A program made the position numbers and the translations under genes. The notes under the pieces are model-generated. The model ran no database searches. It saw only the letters and a list, made by a program, of their open reading frames with translations, and was not told the DNA's origin. A stretch of DNA of 64,000 bases from Kalaharituber pfeilii (taxonomy: Eukaryota; Ascomycota; Pezizomycetes; Pezizales; Pezizaceae), in assembly GCA_015179045.1 (NCBI GenBank), contig WHUZ01000021.1, forward strand, positions 62,001 to 126,000, written 5' to 3'. Shown piece by piece: positions 31,769-42,422 of the stretch; the first letter of the stretch is position 1; every line of letters starts with the position of its first letter.

Positions 31769-34735
31769 TCTTAACCACGAAACGGGTAGTCGCTTGATTT
31801 TATGGATACATGGAAACGAAGTTCGAATAATGCCTCCACCACTACACTGAAAGGGGTCTAGAGTGCTGTGAGCGGGAGCCCTTACGATGCTGCAGCTCTC
31901 TCAGCCTGGAACACGTCTGCCGTTCGCTTGATGAAGGACGGACAGGTCAACTCTGCATTGTCATTGAATGATTGGTGGATTTCGGTATCTTAGAGTCAAG
32001 CCGAGGTCCCTGCTGCGGCAAAGTGCAGTACTCGCATTCTCACGATGTTTGTGATCATCTTCCCTACTTGACGCATGCCTTTATGGTATGCATCATCAGT
32101 CCTGTTCATGAAGTCATGCGATTATCCATAGCTTCACGGAAGTGAGTCCAAAAGTGTGTGTGGTCACATTCCGAGCAAGCGTAATATTGCTCTCCCCCGT
32201 CGCACTCGAAAGCCCTACCTAAAACTGCGCGTCCCAGAATCTGGGCACAGAACTCGTCTCATCCCTGAAGGCCTGCAGAGAAATATAGCGTGCTTTACAG
32301 AATTCTTCCGCAGCGGGTTCATGGCAATTTATGGCAGTACTCAGGTAGAGGAATTCTAGCCGAAAGTGTAGGGTGAATTTGGAGCGAGACTGATGGTCAA
32401 TCAATTGCTACAATTTGCACTTAAGCGCATAATACTAGCGCCATTATTTACCAGCACACAGAACGTCCTCACAAGCGCTCTTCTGCATGTCTCGCGATTA
32501 GTCTGGCGGCTAGTGCCCACTGTACTGTTGCGGGCCGTTCAATGGGACAGCCTACTCCTGCCCTGTGCCGCTTGAGCTGGAGACATACGTAATTGACGAA
32601 AATCGTCCGTGCGGGAAAGCACTGTCCAATTGAACGGTCTGCCTATTGCCGAATGGTCGAAGATAGTGTCCGCCGTATGACTGCACACGCTTCGTGTGAG
32701 ACATTAAACCGCATGATAAAAGTGCTGTCGATACACGAGAAATCTCAGACCTCCTCAGTCTTATATGTAATCACAGCCGTAAAGAGGAGCATTTTGCAAG
32801 TGAGGAAATACGAGTGCATATGTAATGTAGATGCAGTGTGATGAAATTAGCCGCATGGCCGCTGTGGCGCACATGACCCATGGTTAACAAGACTGGCTGG
32901 AGCGTGAATACTCCTAATTGCAAGTCTAGCGCAGGAAGGTCTCCAAATTTCCACGCATTCGTACCATACGATAGTTGACAGCTCAAAATTCGGTTTCTCT
33001 TCTTAATTCATAGGGGTGCTTATCGAATTGCTCTACTAGTAAGTGGGTCCAAGTATACAAGGACTCATTGCATACCAGTATCCGTGCACTTCTTGGCGCA
33101 AGCATAAAGCATTACTGTAAGTCATACAACACTTTTGGCATATAGCTTAGTGGGAGGTACAGTTCGCAGATGCCTTCCCCGTTGTCCTCTTTTTTTGGTG
33201 CGTCTTTGCCTTTGTTGGGCCTCCATTAAGGACCTCGCGCACGGCTAGGAAAGTTGCATCACTTGATGCTGGTAACAAGTATTTGTAAGTATGTTGCACC
33301 TACGAGTTTCCCCACTCACACGTGGGCGCCTCTCTACATATGATATTAGCATATAGTATTTCAGCAGAAGTTCTTCTTTCAGATATTTAGTATGTGTTGG
33401 AAGAATTCCTGATCAGCTGTGAGATCTGATTATCTGCTGTCTGATTATCTGCTGTAGGTTCGCATTGTTTGCAAGGATTTGCATTATGGATGAGAGGTTC
33501 ATTGAACCTCGACAATACGTTATCAGTGAATTCGAAGCTAACTTTCGTGTGATAATGATTCAATCCCTACCCGAGCGCTTGAGCGCTTGAGACATTTAAG
33601 CGCAAAGTGATTCCATTCGAGGAGGCGGTGCGATTAGTTTCGGGTATTGCGGTTACCAGTGTGCAACTATGCGCCAAGCTTATCCTAAACGCAAAGGGTG
33701 CCCTGGTTGTCTAGTCTCGGCACCAGATACATTAAGTACAGTAGTCAAATTAGTCCTAATTGATCAGTCTCGAACCAGACTACCGCTGGTTGATAGCAAT
33801 TACGAGAACGAGCAAGGAATTTGTCTGCGAGGGTGTGGGCACGGGACCAGGAATTGAAAAATTGGCCATTTGCAATTGGCGACTCGCGTATCGCTCCTCC
33901 AAATGTTAATGTTGCATAATCACCAGTGGATGGAACACCTCGAGCTCAAGAGCACACAGAACTGTGTTTAACCCAATTCTGATACCCAATTCGGAAGGTT
34001 AAGGAGAGAGTAGGCGTGGAAACAGGTGATCATATTCAAAGAATTTGGAGAAGAGTTTTATATTACCTAAATCTAATTCGTTGGAACGTAGGGATATATC
34101 TGAGCAAGATACCTACTTGCTCACTAGATTGATTAGCTCTATTGGGCTCCTCCAACAGGCTGCTCCTGGCCCGGGTTGGTTCATTCAAATAGCTTCCACC
34201 CGCTTGTTTAGTTGAGACAGTGCCTGTGAGGTGGATTAATATGTACTTCATAATAATGGACGTATCAGAAAAGTAGATCCATGATAGTCTCTCATAATCC
34301 ATGGATCTAGATTGTTCACAGACATTAAGCATTCTATTAGCCAATTATGTTTCAACCAGAATATAGCACCAGTTGAGGATTGCATCTGCTGATTTCATGT
34401 ACTGGAATCAAAAACATGTGGTCAGTGACATTAACATTATATTCTATAACTAAAGTATTCTATAGTTCTAAAAAATCCAAAGCGGCTACTAAATTATTAA
34501 TTCCTCCTCGAATACCTCAGGTTTCAATAATGCCCCCAAGGCAATTGTCTTGCCTTTATGATTTGTCCTACATGATATACGGACTACTAGTAATAGTAAG
34601 TCTGACTCGTGCTAACTTGGTGTTGACGTATGATATGAATCGCTTCCTGCGAACTCGGCTGTCGATCCCTCTGGCAACACGGGAGCTAGTCTGGTTGCAC
34701 TACCCCGCGTTACCCTTGGAACCTGTCATAATGCT
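31769..34735. other. Long stretch without a supported gene
   Basis: About 3 kb with only short frames and no recognised domain, tail or inverted repeat. A 15-bp perfect tandem repeat, CTGATTATCTGCTGT, occurs twice at 33426-33455. Confidence 0.4.
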
Positions 34736-34882
34736 AACTCAGGTTGGGAGGGTGAGGCTCGGGGGACGTTGGTTAAGGTCGGACCGGTATGAATCGGAGA
34801 GGGGACGGAAGTAGGACATACCGGGCATGCCACCCGCACCATGAAAGGAGGGTGGTAGAGAGGGTATAGGCCGGGAGTGCAC

Positions 34883-35611
34883 ATGCAGGGAGACGTGCAA
34901 GTGAGCTACGCCAACATGGCGGCAGCGGCGGCGGCGGGGCAGCAGCAGCAGCAGAGGCAGCAGGGAGGAGGAGTGGCGGCAGGAAGGGGGTACCCAGCAG
35001 GGGTGCAGGTGGTGCATTTAAGCGTGGGGTTTGGAGCACCAGGGGCAGGAGTGCAGGTGCAGGTAGTTGGGACGCAGGCGAGCAACCAGGGGAGCCAGGG
35101 GATGGGTTGCTACAACTGCGGAAAGAAAGGTCATTTAGCAAGGGAGTGTAAGTTTAAGAAGGGGGTGATGACCTGTTACTGTTGCGGAGGGTGGGGGCAC
35201 ATTGCAAGGATGTGCATGGAGAGGCCGAAACCGGTCACTCCAAATCAAAGCCAGAAGAGGGAGAGAGTGGAGGAGACCCCGATGAAGAAGAAACAGGAGG
35301 AGGGCAGTAAGGCAATGAAAGTGGAAGGGGGGAAGGGGAAGGGGAAGCAAACGGAGGTGGGGGGGAAGGGGGAAGTAAAGTTTTCGGGAGTCCTGTCAGA
35401 GGACTGGGATGCGGAGGCGAGAGCGTTGGAGTTGGTGGAGTGGATGAAGGAGAGAAAGGGAGGAGAGAGGATGGATGTGGATGACAGAAGGGACATGGCG
35501 GGGTCTATGCATGCACCGGGGGTGAGGTTGGGAGATATTTTTGGGGACGGAGGCCTGCTTGATGAGGGGTGGGAAGCAGAGAGCAGCGGGGTACCCAGAC
35601 CAGTATGGTGA
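34883..35611 (+). CDS. LINE C ORF1 (gag-like, two zinc knuckles)
   Basis: A 242-codon frame starting at ATG 34883; a GTG two codons upstream is in frame but ATG is preferred, and TAG at 34856-34858 closes the frame upstream. The N-terminus has Ala and Gln runs. Two CCHC knuckles follow: CYNCGKKGHLAREC (about 35110-35151) and CYCCGGWGHIARMC (about 35174-35215), each C-x2-C-x4-H-x4-C. A Lys/Glu-rich linker and an acidic C-terminus come next. LINE ORF1 proteins package element RNA. The stop overlaps the ORF2 start (ATGGTGA, 35605-35611). The frame is intact, unlike ORF2. The RRM-like module seen in ORF1-only elements is absent from this copy. Confidence 0.8.
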   Translation: MQGDVQVSYANMAAAAAAGQQQQQRQQGGGVAAGRGYPAGVQVVHLSVGFGAPGAGVQVQVVGTQASNQGSQGMGCYNCGKKGHLARECKFKKGVMTCYCCGGWGHIARMCMERPKPVTPNQSQKRERVEETPMKKKQEEGSKAMKVEGGKGKGKQTEVGGKGEVKFSGVLSEDWDAEARALELVEWMKERKGGERMDVDDRRDMAGSMHAPGVRLGDIFGDGGLLDEGWEAESSGVPRPVW

Positions 35612-38600
35612 AGGTAGGGTACCAGAATGTTGGGGGATCGTCGGTGGGGGGGCATGTGTGGAGGGAGACCATGTTCAAGGAAGGGTGGGACTTGGGCTTT
35701 GAGGGAGAAGTGTGGAAAAGGGAAGAAGTGGGGGATGGAAAGTGGGGGGGCACCCAAGCCTGAAGAGGATCGGGGGGGTCGGGAAGGACACGAGGGTGGT
35801 AGGATGGGAGCGGAGAGAGGGGAGAGGGGGGAGGAGGGGCGACGGGAATATAGTATGGGGAGAGAGGGAGGGGGTGGCAGTAGGGGGGTATATGTGGACG
35901 GGAGATGGAGGAACGAGGAGTTTGAGAGGTGGCTGGAAGGAGTGCTGGAGGTGCAGGGCAGGTGCGTCCTAGTGGGGGACTGGAACGCGCACAGCCCGGC
36001 GTGGAGTCTGGAAGGGGTGGAGGAGAGTGGGAGGGGCAGGATTCTGAGGGAGAGGATGGAGGGGGCTGGCTTTACCTTGGTGGGAGAAAGGGAAGCAACG
36101 TGGAGGAGGGAAGTGGAGGGGAGGTTGAGAGAGTCGAGGATCGACTTGGTGTGGGTAAGGGGAGTGACGGTGGACCGGGTGGGCCTGGTGGATGTGGGGT
36201 CGGACCACTCGGGGTTGGTGGTAGAATTCAGGGGAGAGGGGGAGGTGGAAGAAGGGGAGAACAGGGTAGTGAGGGTTGACTGGGAGAGGATGGAAGAGGA
36301 GGTAGAGGGGTGGGCGGGGGAGTGGGGGGAGGAGGAAAGGAAGGAGTGGTTGGAGAGGGTGGGGGGAGGGACCGCATACGAGAGGCTGAAAAGGTGGAAG
36401 AGGTCCCTAGAGAAAGAGGTGAGAGTGGGGGGGAGGAGCAAGAGGTGGTGGACGGAAGAGATAGAGGAGATGAGGAAAGAAGTCAACAGGCTGGCACGGG
36501 GGGGATAGGGGCCAGAGCGAGGTTGACGGAGGGGGAGAGGGTGAGGGGTTGGAAGGCGGCGGTGCAAAGGATGAAGTGGAAGATCCGGGAGGAGAAGAAG
36601 AAGTGCTGGAGGGAGTTCGTAGAAGAGGAAGGGTATAGCGACCCATGGAGGGTGGTGAGGGTGGCGAAGGACCCTTTCGGAGGAAAGGAGAGGATGGGAA
36701 GGTTGAAAGATGAGGAGGGGAGGGAGTTGGAGGGGGACGGAGAGAAGGTGAGGGCGCTGGTGGAGAGGAATTTTGCGTGGAGGGAAGAGGGGAGGCAGAG
36801 GCGGGGGAGGAGGTGGGGGAGGGAGGTGGGGGAGGGGAAGCGGAGGAGGAGGGAGATGAGAGGGAGAGGGAGAGAGTAGAAGGAGAAGTGAGGGCTGCGT
36901 TGCAGGGCACCAAAAACAATTCGGCACCGGGACCCGACGGAATCGGATACCGATTGATCAAAGCTGCCCTGAAGACTCCCATCGGGGATGAGTTAGTGAG
37001 GGAGATCGCCGAAAACTGGATCCGGAACAGGACCCCAGCGGAGTGGAGAGAGATGAGGGTCGTCATGATACCGAAGCCGGGCAAGGACATCAAGACGGCG
37101 AAAGCGTGGAGGCCAATCAACCTGATTAACTGTATCGGGAAGATCGGGGAGAAAGTCATGGCCAGCAGGCTACAGAAAGAAGACCGACTCTTCCACAGGC
37201 TCCAGCTAGGAGCACGCAAGGGGAGGAATGCGATCCAGGCGATGGCGAGGGCGGTAACAAAGGTGCAGAGGTGCCTGCACAGGGGGGGAGAGCAGCGTGG
37301 GTGACGGCGGATGTTAAAGGAGGCTTTAACATCGTGAGGAAGGAGGTGGTCCTGAGAAGGATTGAGGAGAGGGGAGCGAGGGGGTGAGAAAGAAGCGGAG
37401 GTGGCTGGAGGAGTTTATGGGAGGCAGGGAGTTCGGAGTGTGGTGGGACGGCGAGGAGAAAGGGAGGGGCAGGTCGAACGTGGGGGTTCCGCAAGGGTCA
37501 CCACTGTCACCGGTCATCTTCCTCATCTTCATGGCACCCACCATTGAGAAGATGGAGAGAAGGCTGAGGGGGGTGGCGATGGGGGCGGAGGTAGAAGTGC
37601 CATCGTATGTTGACGACCTGGCAGCAACGATCCTAGACTGCCACGGGTACTGGGATATGGGGCGGCTCAGGGAGAAGGTGAAGGTGGCGATGGCGGAGGT
37701 GGCGGAGGAAGACCAGATCCCGCTGGAGCAGTCGAAGTGGGAGATGATAACCTTCGGGTGGGAAGGAGGTGGAAGAAAGAGGGGGAGATGCTAAAGTGGT
37801 TAGGGGTCATCTTCGATGAGAACTTGACCTTTGGCGCACATTGGCGAAACAGGCTGAGCCGAGCGCGGAGGCTGGCGGGGCTCTCTCGGGACTGGGCAAC
37901 CGGAACTGGGGGATGTCTCCACGCAGCTGGAGGCAAGCCTACACGGGGATGGTGAGGGCGGTTGCAATGTGGGGAAGCGAGATCGGGTGGAGGGGACAGA
38001 AGGAATGGAGGAAGGAGATGGAGAGAGTTCAGCTGCAGGTGTTGAAGAAGGCGGCTGGAGGAGGGAGAGGAGCGGGGGTAGGAGGGGTGAGTGCGGTGTG
38101 TGGAGTGGAGGACGTGGAGACGGTCCTGGATGGCGCGCAAGCGAGGGCGATCGTCCGGGAGGTGGAGGCGCCGTCAGAGCTGGCGGAGCTTTGCACGGGC
38201 GACTTCGGAGGGAGTGAGGAGAGAGGAGGAGGCGAGAAACTGGAGAGACTGGGGGTGCAGTGGGCGGTGGTCGAGAATGAGGGGTATGAAGCAGTGCTGG
38301 ACCGCTGGCAAGGTCAGTGGGCGAGGTTCTCGGAGGAGGGGGAGGAGATCTCGTGGGGAGGGGGGTGTGAGAAGGTGGAGGTGGAAGTGGTGGAGAGGCG
38401 GAAAGGAGAAGTGGAGACGAGGGGGGAGTGGGAAGCCGCGATCGGGGAAGCCGGAAGAAAAAGGGCAGTCCTTTTCTCCGACGACAGCAAGATCGAGGAC
38501 AGCAAGGTGGGAGCAGGGGTGTGGGGGAGGTCGGCAGCCGTGGCGGAGGTGGTGGGGAGAACGGCGACGGTGTTCGATGGGGAGGTGAGGGGAGTGAGAA

Positions 38601-39229
38601 AGGCGCTGGAGAGTGTGGAGGAGGAGGTCCCTGTACTGATCTGTTTAGATTCTGAGGCTGCCGTCATGGCGATCCAGAAGGCAGGCAGGGAGGGAAAGGG
38701 GAAAACCGAGGATGTGAGGAGAGTGGTGGATGCCGTGGCGAGGAGGAAGAAGAAGGGAGGAGATGCGAAGCTGATGTGGGTCGAGGCTCACATCGGAATC
38801 GCAGGAAATGAGAAGGCAGATGAGTGGGCAAAGAAGGGGACGGTGATGCAGGGGAAGGAGGTGGCCACCGGAAGTGGGGTACGCCAGAGGGTGAAGGCGT
38901 GGAGGAAGGAGAAGAGAGAAGTGGAGAGCTTTGGAGGAGGAAAGGTCATGGAGTGGAGTAGGGTGGCGACATCAAACTTCACTGCATTGCGACTGGAGCG
39001 AGGAAGGTGTGCTAGGTGGTTGAAGAAGCTAGGGGTGGCGGAATCGGATAGGTGCAGGTGTGGGGAGGTGCAAACGGGGGAGCATCTCGCTTTCCGATGC
39101 AGAAGCCAGGAGAACCGTCCAGAAGGTTTTGAGAGGTGGAGCGACATGGGAAAGGATTGGAAAAGAAAGGCGGAGAATGGGGAGGAATATGACGTTTTAG
39201 AGAATTTCTTCGCTGGGGTCAAGTTCTAG
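35605..39229 (+). pseudogene. LINE C ORF2: endonuclease, RT, RNase H, zinc finger
   Basis: Starts at ATG 35605 (VKVGYQNVGG, the endonuclease N-terminus). In a second frame it has CVLVGDWNAHSPAW (about 35965-36010), SRIDLVWVRG and VGSDHSGL, the APE-type endonuclease signatures. The RT follows: NSAPGPDGIGYRLIK (about 36920), AWRPINLINCIGKI (about 37105), GVPQGSPLSPVIFLIF (about 37485) and SYVDDL (about 37605). RNase H has FSDDSKIEDS where FTDGS is usual, then ICLDSEAA and WVEAHIGIAGNEKADEWAK, and the finger CRCGEVQTGEHLAFRC. At least five frameshifts (about 35.7, 36.5, 36.8, 37.3 and 37.8 kb) inactivate it. The last 460 codons (37841-39229) are continuous. Confidence 0.9.
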
Positions 39230-39545
39230 AAGGTAGGAGAGCGCGGGGTCAAGTACTAGAAGCTAGGAGAGCGGGGGCGACGGCGCGTGGGGGCCATGTA
39301 CGTAGAGAGTTAGTTTAGCCTGTCTCCGGGCTATGAGGGCTTGCCCAGGGACCCTGCCATGGCCAAGTGCTACAAGCGGGGTTACGTGATTTTAAAAAAA
39401 AAAAAACCCGCACCATGAAGGAGTTTCGCGGGCACTACATGTAACTAGACGTTGACTTGTTTTTATTTCTGTTATAATAAAACCCTCGCCGTAGCCCTTA
39501 GGGCGGTATGCGAGTACTGATATAAAAAAAAAAAAAAAAAAAAAA

Positions 39546-42422
39546 AAAAATCAGTAATTTAGTAACATGGAGCTTTGAGGTTCTGATCATGCATCAACGC
39601 TATGCATGTGACTAATCCGCGCACGTGAATGTGGGACTCGCGTTTCGAGAAGGAATTTACCCATTTTTTTGGTTAACAACCCTGCTTTTACAAGAGGTTA
39701 TTAAATGAAAATAATGCTTGACGAATAATTTCGTTCAACCCAATTTTCCCCTCATTCACAGTTTTCAGCACGAATGGAATTTATCATGTTTGTCCAGGGA
39801 TACTTGCTGTACCAGATGACGGAATTTTTCGTCTGGTAGGAAGGTTCTGGTATAGGATCAAATGCTTGGCAGGAATGCAATCGGGCTTGGCAGCCAAGAT
39901 ATTGGAAATTTCCTATGGACATTTTTATGCATAACCCGAGTGAATTATACTACAACAATTTCAACGCCTTTAAAATAAATAGCTAAAATTTATTTTACTT
40001 CATAAAATGATAGTTTAGCGTACAAAGAATAATTCTATGAAGCGATATTGAATCATGTATTTAATTTTTTAGGATTGTGTTTCTAGGGATTAAAGTGGCA
40101 GCACCCGATATAATAGTAATAATATTCTGGGCACGAGAACAGGATTAAAGATAGGGAACTTTGTTAGGAAAGGGGTAAGAATGTCCACGCTTAGTGATTG
40201 CCAGAAACTGAAACAGTAGAGTAAAGTATATGTTTTTTTAACCCAAAAGACAAAAAACTAACCAAAGACAGAATAGCACATGCAATATCCTCCCCTGTTC
40301 TTGTGCCCAGACTCTTATCTTCCCGCTACCCTTTATGTAGAGTTCTCTACTCCATGAATAAATTCCGTTGCATTGTAAGTTAACCCTTCATTATATGCAT
40401 TATTGTACGGTGATCTTGAACCGATTAATACTAGTAGAAGAAGATGAAATAGAATACAATGCTATAGAAAAGGATATCTCGTAAACTTTCAATTGAAAAG
40501 GAACAATTTTCTCACAAATAATACTTAACAGAACATCAATAATGTTCAATAAAATTAAGCTCGCAATGAAATTTAGGATAAAAAATCACTTGTTGTGTGC
40601 GACCGATGCAAAAGAAGCAGCCTTGGACCGAACAAATGAAGCATAAATTAGGCGTGCTTAATCATCAAACCAAAGTTCCGCACACTCCGGTTAAAAATGT
40701 CCCAACCATATTCCGGTTGCATGCGAAGGTGGGGTAGCCAAGATTGGATGTATCAGTATTAGCGCATCCGGTATAGCAAATATTATTTGTATGGAGGCAG
40801 GGGAGTATTTGTCTGCAGGTTTCTGTCCGGGTCGGAATTGTTAGGGCGTCCGTATAGCACAGGCGTATTTGTATGGGGAACGGTTGTCGCAGGCAGAGGC
40901 CATCTGATATAGCAAGGGTAGACTGTAGCCCCAGAATTCCTCGATCAATCGATATTTATATGCTACTTATAAAGAGGTTCCAGCTGCTCTGGATGCTGAG
41001 ATATCGCTGTGGAAAAAAAAGCGTTCGTCAACTTTGAACACCCCCAATGAGCGAAAACGAGATAAGAAGGATTGTTCAAATGTATGCGCCGCCAGATTGC
41101 TGATGTTAACGAACTTGAGCACATATGAAGATATGTATGGATGTGGCTAGGGGGCAGAGGGCGGGTTGAGTTTGACAATGGCTAATCTGCAAAAAAGATC
41201 CCAGAACGATTAACTGCCTAAAATTGCGTGCATTGATGTTGCTGATCGAAAACCTGCCTCATGAGATAATTTAGCGCTTAACATCGCCGCCAGGAGCCTT
41301 TGCTAGCACGAGAACAATATCTGCATTGTTACTCGTTCCAGACTTCTAATTTTTGTCTTGGTGCACAATGTCCGCAGCATATGGCAACCAACGTATCATA
41401 ACCACTGATCAATGTCACTAGAATTGCAATTGTTGTAATCGGTGTGCTAGAGTACTGTACTGATCCGCCTGCTGTCAATACCCCACATATGGGTAGCAGA
41501 TTAGTAAGGATGGCCGCTCTGTTGTTTTGCCACTCCATACCGCTTGTGGCCATCATGGCGGCACTCGTACCCAGTCTAAAGTGCCCATTCATTGTTCCTA
41601 TTGGAGCGCGAGGTTATACAGAACTTCCAACAGCCTTCTGATATGCAATATTTTATCCTGAGATGTCCCCCGCTAATTTCAGCCCTTCGCCTAGTGTTGG
41701 TGAATTTAGAGTACAGTCGGCCAATCGGTCGTCTGCTAACTGAACGTTACTAGTCTGATTAACATGTCCTCCGACTGTACAACGTTGCTAAAGTGGCTGA
41801 AATTTTAACTGCCTATGATATCCAGAGGACATACAGTATGTGGCCTACGATCTATTTAGCGTAGAGTGGCTGGATAAGAGTCTTACCACCTAATCAACCA
41901 TTGATCAGCGATTTTGAGTTCATCGTTGTACAGAGATTGGTCATAAAGTCATAATCGGGAAAAAGAGTCTCCAGGGTAGGCCATGCTTATCAAAAGTCCT
42001 GCCGCATTATTGCATATGTCAAACATGTTTTCGTAGGGAAGAGAGCGGTACCTGCCTAGTGCGTATTTATGAACGGTGTGTCACAGACCGGGCGTGAATT
42101 GCGTGGACTTCAACGAGTCTGACCGGAGCCCTGCCACTAGTAGCCGCCCTGGAAAAGAATGTCAGGAGATCTGCCCAACTGCTGAAGGGCAGAAGTAAAG
42201 AGTGAAAATGAATAAATTAGTAAATTAAATTAACAAAAAGAGAAAAAATAAGGACACGGAGAGAGTTGCGTGCCGTAAAGTCCTCTATTTATGGTATTAT
42301 TCACCTCCTATCCAGAGCTCTGGCATGTCGAATACCCCTCCCACCTGCTACGTAGTTGGTGCTTCTCGCAGGTGCGATTTCCCCAACTATCTCAACCATC
42401 TCAGCTGGTTATGATCCTCACC
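39546..42422. other. Long AT-rich stretch without a supported gene
   Basis: No recognised coding exon. GATATAGCAAGGGTAGACTG at about 40909-40928 resembles the right end of the pogo-like element at 27.5 kb, and similar TATAGCA motifs sit at about 40772 and 40853. This may be a decayed pogo-type end. The 3' part should hold the promoter of the gene at 42423. Confidence 0.35.
41712..41779. mobile_element. Candidate 64-bp miniature inverted-repeat element
   Basis: TA, then CAGTCGG, about 50 bp, CCGACTG, then TA (41712-41779). The CAGT start and TA flanks fit a pogo-type miniature element, but the inverted repeat is only 7-10 bp, so chance is possible. Confidence 0.35.

Larger units (their letters stand above)
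34832..39418 (+). mobile_element. Family B LINE, longest copy (LINE C)
   Basis: A 4559-bp insert (34846-39404) between direct repeats ACCCGCACCATGAA (34832-34845 and 39405-39418). It contains ORF1, ORF2 and the family B tail. The 5' leader before ORF1 is only about 37 bases, so either the promoter is very short or a little of the 5' end is missing. The coding strand is strikingly purine-rich. Confidence 0.93.
34736..39545 (+). mobile_element. ORF1-only element split by family B LINE
   Basis: The left piece, 34736-34845, encodes VGRVRLGGRWLRSDRYESER, ending GRK and a stop, the last residues of the ORF1-only protein. The right piece, 39405-39545, carries the 3' UTR (CGCGGGCACTACATGTA), the family A hairpin (CTCGCCGTAGCCCTTAGGGC) and about 30 A. 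LINE C is inserted between them. The 5' end is truncated near 34736; no target duplication was found for the host copy. Confidence 0.85.

Noticed and set aside
35245..36927. 560-codon minus-strand open frame, Pro/Ser/Leu-rich
   Set aside because: It is antisense to LINE C ORF1/ORF2. Its openness and composition follow from the purine-rich coding strand; no domain is present.
36407..37219. 270-codon minus-strand open frame
   Set aside because: Antisense shadow of the LINE C RT region, for the same reason.
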